The translations under genes and the position numbers were made by a program. Positions 34,521 to 45,088 of a DNA stretch of 64,000 bases are shown here, in pieces (position 1 is the first letter of the stretch; each line of letters starts with the position of its first letter). Under the pieces are notes generated by a model. It had not been told where the DNA came from and made no database searches. It saw only the letters and a list, made by a program, of their open reading frames with translations. Origin of the DNA: Leucosporidium creatinivorum (lineage: Eukaryota; Basidiomycota; Microbotryomycetes; Leucosporidiales; Leucosporidiaceae); NCBI GenBank assembly GCA_001600635.1, contig BCKL01000016.1, positions 424,449 to 488,448 on the forward strand, read 5' to 3'.

Positions 34521-34723
34521 AGCTCGGCCCGGCGGAGGGCGGGAATGGTAGGGGCTAGTCGTAGTGTAACGCAGTAAGCAGTATCCCTGTTCTCGAGTGA
34601 TCAGTCTCGCGAGCTTCCTACTCCACTACATACACCTCCTCTTCCGCACCCAAACCCCTCGGACTTGCCCCTCCCTTTGTCTCCAACTCCTCTCCTTCCT
34701 TCCTTCCCTTTCCCTCCCTTCGC

Positions 34724-36030
34724 ATGACCCTTTCAAGCGATGTACGGCAAGTGTGGGACTGGGCCAAAGCGAACGACTGGAGTGCGGCCATCAAGCGATG
34801 TTTCCAGCCCAAGTATCTCGGTGAGTGCTCTCCTTCAGCTCGGGCCCAAGCGGACGAGCTGACTTGGACGCGTCCTAGGTGCATGGATTGTCATCGCCAT
34901 CGCTGGGATGGCAGCTGTAGCAGTATCGCTGTACCACGACCATATTGTACACTTCGTTGAGGGCTACAAAGCTCAGATACTCGAGTGGTGGATTTCTCCG
35001 TTCGTCGCCGTGCTCGCGCTGGTGAGTTGCTCGGCTTCAGAGGCAGGCAAGGGTCCACAGCTAATCTATCGACATACAGATGATCTGGGCAATCCCTCCA
35101 ATGATGGGGCATCCGCTGCTCGTGCTCGTCATCGGCTTGCTGTGGGGTCTGCTGGTGAGTCTCGGCGATTCTTGCTCTCGCTACCTTTGGCTGACTTTGA
35201 CCCCCGACACAACAGGAAGGATCCATCATAACTATTGTCGGTACCGTACTTGGCGAGCTCATGGTGTTTCTAGCCATCCGAGCGGCGTTCATGGCGCGAG
35301 CGAAAGAGTGAGTCCGGCGCCGAACCCGGGCTTGCCGCCGTTTGCAGAGCTATGAAGGAGGATCGCGCATCTGAGAAGCTGACCAACTTCTTCGATCAAC
35401 AGAGAAGAAGCCTCCTCGCCGCTATACGCTTCCATCGCCATCGTCCTCCGAAGCGGTGGCCTCTGGCCCAACACCTTCGTCCGAGTTTCTTTCCTCTCGG
35501 GCCACATCACCACCATACTGCAAGCCGTAACGGGCACGCCATGGTGGATCTTCATCTCGGCGCAGTGAGTGGGGCTGTGGCGTCTGGGATGGAGGTAAGA
35601 CGAACGCTGACCTTTTGGTCGGCGCAGAGTTCCCGAATGGCCGTCACAGGTCGCCTTGGTGTACATGGGAGTGTGAGTGGAGCTCTCAAACAGAACGAAT
35701 ATGCTTCCAAGTCGATGCTGACTCTCTTCACCTCCCCCAAACAGCGTGTTCGGCCGCTCCGACTCCTCCTCACACACCTTCCTCATCTCGGCGCTCCTCT
35801 ACGGCGCGACCATGACGTTCTCAGTCATCGCTGCCATCATACTATTTCGAAAAGTGGGAGATGTATATCCCGATGTGGCGGAGGAGATGCGGGAGAAGCA
35901 GCAGGGGATCAAGCGCAATGAGGAGAGTCGGAGCGAAAGCGAGGGGGAGGGTTTTGAGCTGCCAAGGAGAGGTAAGGGAGGCAGGGAGAGCTCAGACGAA
36001 GAGATGGAAAGTAATAGAACGTATCGATAA
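34724..36030 (+). CDS. TVP38: TVP38/TMEM64-family membrane protein (VTT domain)
   Basis: This is a multipass Golgi/late-secretory membrane protein of the SNARE-associated (VTT, DedA-like) family. It begins MTLSSDVRQVWDWAKANDW. Helices include AWIVIAIAGMAAVAVSLYHD, MIWAIPPMMGHPLLVLVIGL and EGSIITIVGTVLGELMVFLA. The conserved re-entrant region is represented by GLWPNTFVRVSFLSGHITTI. The C-terminal tail (EEMREKQQGIKRNEE onward) is charged and probably cytosolic. About six exons are separated by short introns, one of which contains GCTCGGC. Family assignment rests on the helix order and the GLLEGSIIT / VRVSFLSGH pattern. Confidence 0.75.
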
Positions 36031-36302
36031 TGCTAGTGAAGTCGGACGAGAGCTGACGAGGTCGCCGCGAGCATTCTCGGCGAAGACCTCAACGCCGAGC
36101 TTTGAATCGTGCGGCTGTCTAAGCGACACCCTTGACGCCCTGCCCTCGCGTTCAATTGTTTGCACTGCCATACTCGGATATCAGCTTCGCTATTCCACTA
36201 CACTGCATACATCTGCTCAGGCCCTCCGCACCGCCGACCCCACGGACGCTCCGCACTCGCGTCGAACGCTCGTTTTCCTTCTTCGATTCGTCGACTCCCG
36301 AG

Positions 36303-37998
36303 ATGATATCTCGCCTGCTGGTGCTCGTGACCCTCGCCAGCGTTGTGTCTGCTTTATGGGAACAAGACTTTGCTTCGCCGAACTCTTGGCTCGCTTCAGT
36401 GGTCAACACCTATCCACCGGGGCTGGGGGAGCCGCTGAACGTGGTGGTGAATATTGAGGTAGTAGGAAAAGACTCGTCGAATGCTGAGCTGCTCCGTCAC
36501 ACTTGCAGGTCTCTTCCCGATCGAGCGCCGAGGCCTTGACAAGAGACGGCTTCAAGGACTGGTTGAAGTGAGCTCAGCAGTCTCTGCAGTACCTTCGTAA
36601 AGGGCTGATTTCCATGCAAGCTCCGTTGGCTATGCAGATGAATGTCTCGGCCTCCATGCAGGGAACAAGCAGTCGGCGGACTTGAGTAAGTGAGGGGTGG
36701 CCTGCGCTGAGCGCCTAGAGAGAGCTGACTGAATCGACTGCAGATGATTGGCAGGGGCTGAGTAAGGAAAGCTAATACGATTCTTGAGCAGACGAGCTGA
36801 CCCTGCGTTTACCCTGCAGAAGAGCAAGACGGCCGTTCGTCCGTTCGCTCTCGCCGAATAACTAGCCGTTGCGCTGACTACGAGCCCTCGTGTACAGTCT
36901 ACCGATGGGCATACGGGCTAGTAGATCATGGAGGATCGTGCTACGAGTCGCTGAATGGAGGCAGCCATGTTCGGTGAGCTTAGAGCCCGACTTCGGCAAC
37001 GGCTCGGCGCTGAACAAGAGCTGACCGCGCCCTCTCTTGTAGCTACTGGTTCCAAGAGACAACGGGATCAATCTTTATGGCAGTATCGAATGAGATGAAC
37101 GCCGCAATGAACCACGATATTGTCCCGAATGGGTGAGTGAGTTGAGTTCGGCGATTGTGCACAGGAAGCTGACGCTCTCCCTCATCAACAGATACGATCT
37201 CGGAAGGTGAACGGCTCGAGTAGGTGTCTCGGACTGGTTCTCAGTCACTCACGCATCCTCTCGTCAACAGAGACATGCTCGTCGGGCTCGCCAACGCCTC
37301 GCTCGGCACCACCTCTCCATCCAGCGGCGTAGTGTACTCCGCTACCTCGACCTTCGCTTCTGGTCTCATCAATTCAGGATTCGATGGGGTCAACCATGGT
37401 ATTGCGTGAGTCTCGGCGAGACCCCAGCCTTCGCGTTGCGCTCAACGAACCAACGCCGAAATGGACTATACTCTATGGCTCGCAGAACAGACGGCCTCGT
37501 CGCCATCATCAACATCTCGGTCGTGAAGGAGGGTCTTAACAAACTGTGAGAACGCTTTGACAAGACGAGTTGTACCCTCGACTGACTCTGACGGAACAGA
37601 ACCGGTTCGGCGATCCCCATCCTCATTTCCTTCCTTCTTGCAACCCTCATCGCTGCTGGACTCGCCTTCTTTGCCTTTCGCCCATCGAGCATCTACTCTA
37701 CCACGCTCTACGACGTGCCAGCCTCTGACATCCACGCCAGGCGGCATCATCAGCTCCTTCTCGCGCTCGGAGAGCTGCGCCGAGCAGAAAGGTGAGCCGT
37801 TCTTACTTCCCCAGAAGCACCGTCAAGCGTGGAGCTGATTGTTCTCCAACCAGCATTAGCTTTAATCCCCTCCTGGACTTGCGAGGAGGTGCCGGAGACA
37901 CTCTTCAGCTCACACGGCGAGATTCGAGCGACTGGTCCTCGCCGAGCAGACCCAGTGAAGCAACATTCTGGAGGCCTTGGAAGCGGAGGGAGCCGTAG
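36303..37998 (+). CDS. Unrecognised signal-peptide protein with C-terminal membrane helix
   Basis: The product begins with a clear signal peptide, MISRLLVLVTLASVVSALWE, and continues through about ten small exons. Visible pieces are DFASPNSWLASVVNTYPPG, SVGYADECLGLHAGNKQS, YWFQETTGSIFMAVSNEMNA, DMLVGLANASLGTTSPSSGV and NSGFDGVNHGIATDGLVAII. A single helix, ISFLLATLIAAGLAFFAF, precedes a polar tail ending WRPWKRREP. The topology should be lumenal or extracellular with a short cytosolic tail. I do not recognise the family. The even, well-phased splicing suggests a real conserved fungal gene rather than chance. Confidence 0.65.
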
Positions 37999-38175
37999 CG
38001 ATTACTAGGGAAGTTTTATCTATTCAAGCTGAGCCTCGCAGGCCGCCCGTCTTTCAGCGTCTTTCAGAGAAGTTTCTGGACGTTCTCGGCGATCGCACTT
38101 CACCGTCGGCAGTCGCTCGGCGCCTTCTGCTGCTCTCTCCGCTCGAGCTGAAGAGCATAATGAAAACAATAACAA

Positions 38176-39180
38176 TCAAAGTGCATCCTCACTCCCTCTC
38201 AGCCTCGCAAAACAACCTATACGCCCCTCACCACTCCTTCCCCTCCCCTCCAACTTCCTCTCCGCCTTCTCGACCCTCTTCTCCAACTCCTCGATCCTCC
38301 TCTCCCTCTCCTCCAACCTCCCCTCAATATCCCTCCACCCCACCTGACGCACCGACACGTCCATCCCCATTGCCTTCACAGTAGAACTCGGTTGGAACGA
38401 GCTCGGCGTTAAGTCGAAAGCGGCGATGAGGAGGTAGACGATGAGGAGGAGATAGGGGTAGGGGTAGTAAGGTGCGAATAAGGGGACAAGGGGTGTGTGG
38501 CGGTTGATGTACCAGAGCGGGAGGCCGAGGAGGAAGGAGTGGTCGAGGAGATAGAAGAAGGGGAGGGGGAGCTCGCCGGCGAGGGAGGGAAGAGGTCGGC
38601 GGTGGTGAGAGTGTGGAGGCTGATGGCCCAGTATAGAGCGAGGAGGTGCTGGAACCAAGCTACAACGAGGACGAGCGTGAAGGCGGTGATGCCAGCGAGG
38701 AGGCTATAGTAGAGCGCCGAGCCGAGACAGCGGCCGATCCAGAGAAAGCAGGCGGCTGCAGCTGCGGGGATCCCGCCGTACACTCCGTTGACAATCAGAG
38801 GACCCCAGGCGAAGAAGCGAGGGATCGCGTAGAACAGGAAGCCGACCATCGAGCGCTTTCCTTCGTCGGCGCCGGCGGCCGTCGAGCTCCAGTACTCCTC
38901 GATGAGGAGGGCCAAGCATACAAAGCCCAGACATAAGGACATGACCGTAAGAATAAATAGACCCTCGGGCTTTCCGTTCTCGATGTCGATTGTCCATCCC
39001 AGCGCGTTGTAGCGCGCCTTCACCGTTCGGTGCTCATCGAAGAAGGCGGCCAGTCGGCCATATAGGCTCTTGTTGGGAGCGTTGGAGGTGAGAGAGGATG
39101 AAGAAGAGTCGTTTAGGCCGGCGCGAGGAGGAGCGCTTGAAGCTTTTCTTCTTCCTCGCCTCGAGAGAGGGGGAGGAACT
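38176..39180 (-). CDS. Multipass membrane protein, paralogue of 59098-60079 (possible frame break)
   Basis: On the minus strand a membrane protein reads SNAPNKSLYGRLAAFFDEHR, then LFILTVMSLCLGFVCLALLI, FFAWGPLIVNGVYGGIPAAA and HLLALYWAISLHTLTTADLF. The frame then fails near 38570-38590. It resumes in another frame as PSLAGELPLPFFYLLDHSFL, with YLLLIVYLLIAAFDL and a coiled coil, EERERRIEELEKRVEKAERK, before the stop at 38176. Both sides of the break match the intact paralogue at 59098-60079, so a one-base frame break or assembly error is more likely than an intron. A 44-nt intron starting GTAGCT would restore frame but remove matched residues. The N-terminal start is not resolved. Function unknown. 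Confidence 0.55.
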
Positions 39181-39593
39181 GCTCGGCGATGCCATTGCTG
39201 AAGGAGAATCCGCGGACGAGCGCGTCATAATCTTCTGTCGAGGTGAGGTGCAAAGGAAGAGAGGAAGAGCTGTTGATGAGCTGGCGAGTGCAGTCGGAAC
39301 CATCACAGGCTCCCAGAGCGTGATGAGTTGAGCTCGGGCCAACCTTCCTCGCTGAGATGCTGAGGCAGTGGAACTGTGGCCCACTGCGCGGCAAGCTGAT
39401 GCGAAACGCAGTAGCAAGCAGACACCTTCAGTATTTCAAGCAGATAACAGCTCCTCAAGCCTCATTACCCATCCTCCTCGCCTCCGGACCACCGCTGATT
39501 CGCCAAGCACTGCTCTTCGCCAATCCCCCATCTCGGTTCGGCCGGACCTCTCACTTACAAGACACCCCATACACTACCTCTGCTCAACCCTCA

Positions 39594-41100
39594 ACCACAT
39601 TCACCCCCTCCCCCAGCCTTCCCACCTCAACTCGCAGCGCCCTCTCAATGTCCTCCAGCGGCCAAATCATCCCCATACACCTTTCCTCATCGTCGTTCAT
39701 CATCCGCGGGGGACGGCGGAAGGATAGGGAGGAGAGGCAGCATTCTAGGATTTGGCCTGTTTGAGCGGTTCGGCGTTAGCTGTCATTCCAAGGCGCTGGG
39801 CTCGTGCTCGGTGAGCGGCGTGGGCGTCTGGAGGAGGCGGCGAGAAGGGTGACGAGTAAAGAGAAAAGACGCTTACCGGAGAGTGAGGAAGAGGGAGAGG
39901 TGAGGATCCCCACAGCGCGTACGATAGTCGACATTGGCGTCAAGCAGTTTGCCGCTCGGATCGCAGCAAAGGCTTCGGGGTTGCCTATGCCTGTCTCTGT
40001 GTAGCATTAGGTCGTCAGTCGTCTTCAAACGACTAGGGATAGACGAGAAGAAGGGAGAGGTGGAGCAGGCAAGGGAGAGGGAGAGCGGAGGCGGAGAGCT
40101 GGACTAACCGACGAGAGAAGGAGCAATAGCGTTGAGGTAGATCTGCTCGGGGTGGAGGGTGACAGCGAGGGATCTCACAAGACCGAGGACACCTGTTCTC
40201 CATCGCGCAACGGTCAGCACCAGCAGCAAGAGCGCGCCGAGACGAGCGCCGAGAGGACGGACCATGCTTTGCTGCTCCGTACAACGATTCCTATACCGCT
40301 CTCTACTGTCAGCGAGATGCAGAGAATAAGAGGGAAGAAGCGTACATTGGGGAACGGATAAATCGAAGCACTCGACCCAGCCACTACAATCCTCATCCTC
40401 GCGCCTCCCTCCACTGCTTGCTCTCTCGCGAACGCTGGTCCACCCCACTCAGTCAGCTCGCAAAGAGAGAAAAAGAGAGTGGAGCAAGCGCACCGACAGC
40501 CACATGCACCGTATTGAGTACGCCCTCCAGATTCACGCGCACGACTTTCAAGTTGGGCGCCGAGAGCTCGCCCGAAGGGGAGAGGGCGGCGGAACGGAGG
40601 AATGGGTCTTTGCTTTCGGGGTCGGTGAAGACCTGTTTGCTCAAACACAAACACCTCATCAGCTCAACCTCAGCGCAGCAGGGAGTCGAGCTCGGCGCGG
40701 AGCCTGAGGAGAGAGAGGTCTGACGAACCTGTGAGATGCCCGCGATCCCTCCCACTACATCAATCCTCCCCCACTTCTCCCTCGCCTTCTGAAAAGCAGC
40801 TACCAGCTGCGCATGGTTCGTCACATCCGTTCTGACGAAAACGACCTCGGCGCTGGTGCTGACAGGTGGTGGGGTGAGGTCCGCAATCAAGACATTGTAG
40901 GAGAGGGAAAGGAAGTGAGTGACGAGGGATGCGCCGATACCGGAGGAACCACCTGTGTGTAGCCCATCCAGCGCAGCGCCCAAGGTCAGCGAGAGCGCAA
41001 GTGGGGGCCCGCGAGCTGCTGGGGTCGGGAGCAGAGGGCAGGGGATGAGAGGGCGGGGGGGCGTACCGGTGATCAAAGCTACGAGGGGTGGAGGAGACAT
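39594..41100 (-). CDS. Short-chain dehydrogenase/reductase
   Basis: This is an NAD(P)-dependent SDR. It starts MSPPPLVALITG, and the cofactor motif TGGSSGIGASLVTHF is completed across the first intron. It continues with NVLIADLTPPPV, VFVRTDVTNHAQLV, DVVGGIAGIS and VNLEGVLNTVHVAV. The catalytic site follows: Ser in IVVAGSSASIYPFPN, and the YxxxK in ESLYGAAKHGVLGLVRSLAV. After YLNAIAPSLVG, a further exon reads TGIGNPEAFAAIRAANCL, and the last exon ends RLGEGVNVVEG. About eight exons. The overall form resembles 15-hydroxyprostaglandin-dehydrogenase-like fungal SDRs; the substrate is unknown. Confidence 0.8.
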
Positions 41101-41564
41101 CCGTGCTTTGCGGTACGAGAAGAGGAGAGGAGGGAGAGGAGCGACAAGAAGGAAACGGAGGGGGAGGGCCCAGGGGAGCGCTTCTTGAGCTTCCGAGAGT
41201 GGTGGGGGTTGGAGAGGCGAGAGCTGTTGTCAAGCAGGTGTGTAGAAGAATCGGAATGGCTGTCGAGACAGCAGAAGGGACGACGAAAATCGCGGAGAAG
41301 ACAGAGAGCAAAGGGTGAGCCTCCTCTTCGAGTCTGGTCGGCGCCGATTTAGAAGCCTGCTCGCTCGCTCCCTCGAGGATCCAGACTCGACCTCGGAGTT
41401 GCAAAGTCGTATATCATTCTCCACTCTGTACTGCCCACCTCTCTTCAAATCCCTCATCGCCCTTCCTCCTCGTCTCGCCAGTGGCAGCTCCGAGCGACAA
41501 GCTCGGCGCGCCGCTCCACTTGTCTCCCCTTGCCCTCGGCCCTCTCCAGCCAAACCCAGCAGCA
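41101..41564. other. Intergenic between SDR and AlkB-type genes
   Basis: This is the promoter region of the SDR gene (minus) and the 3' flank of the AlkB-type gene. No gene recognised. Confidence 0.45.
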
Positions 41565-42963
41565 TCACCCACTCAACTGCCTAAACGTCAAACTAATCCT
41601 CCCACTCTCAACCCTCCTCTTCCCCGCTCCCACATTCTTCCGGGCCACAAACTCTTTGGGTATCTCGTGCTTCCACTTCTGCTGGGTCTTTCCCTGCATG
41701 ACGAGGAGCGATCCACTCCTCAGGAGGAAGGACATCCTTGTTTGGTCCTCTGCGCTCCCTGCGTCGTCGGGGCTGGTGGAGGAGGGCGACGGCGGGAGGA
41801 AGGAAGCTGGAAGAGAGGCGGTAGGCGAGCTCTTCGGATGAGCATCGTGCGTGAGGATGAAGGTCCTTTCGGCGCCGAGGGAGAGGGAGGCGATGACGCT
41901 GTTTCGTATGTGTCGGGTAGGGTAGAGCGAGGGGGGGAGGAAGGGGAGGGAGGGGAGAGGAGGGGGTCAGCTCTGCTCGGCTCGGCGCTCGGTTCGGAGA
42001 GTTGACAGAGAAGGGGAGGGGGGGGAACGAGGAACGGGGACGAAGGAATGGGAATGAAAGGAAAGCAAGGACAGCGCACCGGTTCTCCTTATTATCCCTA
42101 TGATTGCCAATGTAGACGTTCCCTATTGCGCTCTCCCTGTATCAGCCTCGAGCGGCGCTCCTCGAGCCCTGCCCCATCCCTGACTCACCATCCTCATACA
42201 GATTCATCATACAATGATTGAACCTCGTCCCCAGCGCTTTCTCGACCATCCCCTGGATCTCGGCCAAAAGGGGAGGGTAGGGGGAGTGCATCTGAACTTG
42301 GGCGCCCGAGTAGCGCACGGAGAGAGTGGGGTCGGTGGAGTAGGCTGCGTGAGGAGGAAACGAGGAGCAGGGGGGGAGGGAGTGGGTGAGGAGCGAGAGG
42401 GAGGGGTCAGCGCGCGCCGAGCCCCAAGCGCCGACTTCGAGAGAGAAGGAGGAGGAGGCACAGCGCGACTCACCGGCGATCTTGCGCGATTGAGTAATCT
42501 CTTTGCCATACATCTTCAACCGCGGTTGATACCCTGTTTGCCCCGCCCAATCGCTCGCCATCAGCCTCTTGCTCGTCTTCCTTCGGCGCCGAGCTCGGCG
42601 AGACTCACACTCTTTAACCCCGACCAACTGATCATACCACCCGGCGGCTTTCTCCTCCGTAACAAATTCGGGAAGGTAGTACACCTCTGCATCCTGCAAA
42701 GGCAGGCGGGAGGAAGAAGGGAGGTGCGCCTGCCCTTGCCCTTGGAGATCGGCTGCTGGCTGGCTAGGACGGGGACGTTTGGGCTGGGGAGCGCTGGAGG
42801 TAGTAGCAGTAGTGGAAGAGGGACGCTTGCTGCTGCTTGGAGCTGCGTCGGCGAAAGGAGGAGGAGGAGGAGGAGGAGCTGGTGGCGGAGCGCTAACGGC
42901 GAGCGGTTCGGCAGAGACGGAGGGGGAGGCAGTAGAGGCGGAGGAAGAGCGGGTAGAAGGCAT
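41565..42963 (-). CDS. AlkB-type 2OG-Fe(II) dioxygenase (ALKBH2/3-like)
   Basis: This is predicted to be an oxidative demethylase of alkylated nucleic acid bases. The N-terminal ~90 residues are Ser/Pro-rich with a basic patch (PKRPRPSQPAAD). The catalytic region starts VYYLPEFVTEEKAAGWYDQL, then YQPRLKMYGKEITQSRKIAG (R-x-x-x-x-G-type substrate lid). It continues with LGTRFNHCMMNLYEDG, the iron site VYIGNHRDNKE (HxD), IASLSLGAERTFILTH, the distal histidine in QQKWKHEIPK and the 2-oxoglutarate arginines in RRVESGRISLTFR. Stop at 41565. This is one of two AlkB-family members in the window. Confidence 0.88.
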
Positions 42964-43151
42964 TCTGTAGCCTTGTAGCAACCAACTGATCAGTCGAAGA
43001 GATGCAGAGTCAAGTGAGTTGTAGGACTCCAACCGCCCTCTCCCTCTCTCTCGCGCGTCGCCGTCGACTTGGTCGCGCCCCTGCTCGCTTAGCGCTTCCC
43101 TCCCTCTCTTGCTTTCCACCTACTTTACCACCTCGTCGTCGTCGCTTCGTC
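42964..43151. promoter_or_regulatory. Compact divergent promoter, AlkB-type gene and QCR10
   Basis: Only 188 bases separate the two outward-facing starts, so the promoters must overlap or be shared. Confidence 0.5.
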
Positions 43152-43843
43152 ATGTCCGCCGCGTGGGCTCTTTCCTCCTTGCTTTCTACCCTGCTACAGA
43201 CCCCCCCGCTAACAGCTCTCTCACTCTACGCCCGCCACAGCCCCCGGTTCTCCCCCTCAATCAAGTCGCAGCCCTCCCTGGCAGGCTTCACCGTCCCCCG
43301 TTCGTCTCTCCCTCTTCTGCTTCTCATCTCACTCCCCTGCTGACCAGTGTACGGGGATACACAACAGGCGCCGCCCGCTGGGTGCCTACTCTCGCTCTCT
43401 GGGGCGTCGCTGGTGTTGGAGCTTTGACCCTCTTCGCTAGCCCCATTCCCTTGTTCCAAAAGGATGGTCAGTCCTCATCTCCTTGTCTTCTTCCTGCTCG
43501 AGAGGCTGGCGCTTGTAGGATAGCAGCAAGCGGGGGGGGCGACGGCAGGGCGGAGCATCGCGGGCGGGCAAAGCTGATTCCGTTACCTTGTCTCTCTTCT
43601 TCTCCCTCTTGCGCTCGCTCTGTACCACGATATTACGGCACTCTAGTCCTCCACCTTATTCCCGGTGTACGCTTTCTCCTCCTCTCTTTGCTGTAGCCTG
43701 AGCTGACTTTGCGTTCTCTCCCCCCTTCTCCCTCGCTCTCCTCTCCTCTCGCTCGCTCGCTCGTGATCCTCCGATACACGATGCCCAAACAGGTCCGCGA
43801 GTACTACACCGACAACACGCCCGATTCGGACAAGCCTTTCTAA
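43152..43843 (+). CDS. QCR10: Ubiquinol-cytochrome c reductase subunit 10 (complex III)
   Basis: This is a small single-helix subunit of mitochondrial complex III. Five exons join cleanly: 43152-43162, 43241-43299, 43368-43466, 43647-43666 and 43793-43843. The 79-aa product begins MSAAPRFSPSIKSQPSLAGF. It has the membrane helix following RAARWVPTLALWGVAGVGAL and ends in the family signature DNTPDSDKPF. The first exon is 11 nt and the fourth is 20 nt. Each join was set by frame and resemblance to fungal QCR10. No open frame longer than about 30 codons represents it, so simple ORF finding misses it. Confidence 0.88.
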
Positions 43844-45088
43844 GCGGCTCGGCTCGCTCGCTGCTAGACGAATGGAGCGCTCGGTTGACTGGCGGTCGGT
43901 CGCGATTGGTGGAAGGGAATGGTCTAGAAGGATAGAGGCAGGGAGGATTTTGAAAGAGGGTTTCGTACTATCTCTCGGGGCTTACGGGAGAGAAGGTCTG
44001 GAAAAGAAAGAGACGGCCAGAGGGGCTCGGCGAGGAGTGCTACTAGAGGGCTGGGAGAGGCGCTGGTGAGGAGCGAGGAGTATAGGGGGACAGAGGGGGG
44101 ACAGAGCTGCCTGTTCACATGGCCGCAAGCAGCAGCAGCAGCGGCGGTGGTTCGTGAGTCGAGCTCGGCGCTCAACTCGGAGCGTCACCTCTCTCCTCGG
44201 CTCAAACCCCTCTACAAGCGACCACCTCTCCATGACGATCTGGCTCGAGGATAATAAGTCGGCAGGAAAGCGGTTCGGCGCGCGCAGCGCTGGCCTGAAG
44301 CAAGCTCTCCGTCCGAGAAGTTGGCGCTGCGCTGAGCTCGACCGAGGGCCGCGTCGCGCGCGTGAAGAAGGAGTGGGAAAGGGAGAGAGAGGAATATTGC
44401 ACTGCCCTGTGTATGAGAATAGGAAGGCGAAGCCGCTGTCGTAGAGAGCTGTACAGCAGCTCGGCGGGCTTGAGCTTCGCTCGCTCGCTCGCGAGAAAGC
44501 GCTTCGGTCGATCTCCCTGCAGGCTTCTAGCTCAAAAGTGAATGATTCCGAGCACTCGGGGTACCATATTCTGCACCCTCTTCACCACCTCACCTCACCT
44601 CGATCTCCGAACCCCCTTACCCTCCTCACCCCCCGCCTCGAGCCTCTGCGCGCCTGCTCGCCTTCGCTCTTGACTTTGGCCATCACCTCGTCTTGTCTCT
44701 CGTCGCCCCTTCGTCGACGCAAAAGCAGCATCTTAGTCTGTACCTCTGTACCCTCTTGCCTCTCTCTCGGTTCCAACAGGTGAGACCCCCGCTCGCGTGG
44801 AGCTTACGCGCTCTCTCTCTCTCTCGCGGGCTGCAGGGCGTCAAGCGGGTTCGGAGGAGCACAGCGGCTCTTTCATACACCTATAGATCCTCAGCCTGCT
44901 GCCGTACAGCGCTAATCCGCCCTCTCTTTCACTCCCATTGCTCCCCTTTCTCTCTCCCTTTCTCTCTCCCTCTCCCTCTCCCTCTCCCTCTCCCTCTCCC
45001 TCTCCCTCTCCCTCCGCTCAGCAGCTCCCCTCCTCCTCGCCTCCTCGCCTCTCCCCTCCTCGCAACAGCAACAACCAACAACAGCAAA
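43844..45088. other. Intergenic and EDC4 5' leader
   Basis: These 1.2 kb contain no supported gene. The last 150 bases before the EDC4 ATG are almost pure C/T and include the hexamer repeat at 44946-45014. A leader intron is possible near 44780-44840 (GTGAGACCCC to CTGCAG) but is not demonstrated. Confidence 0.4.
44946..45014. repeat. CT-rich microsatellite (CTCCCT)n
   Basis: Roughly eleven near-perfect CTCCCT/CTCTCC units lie 80-140 bases upstream of the EDC4 start, probably in the 5'UTR. Confidence 0.85.
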
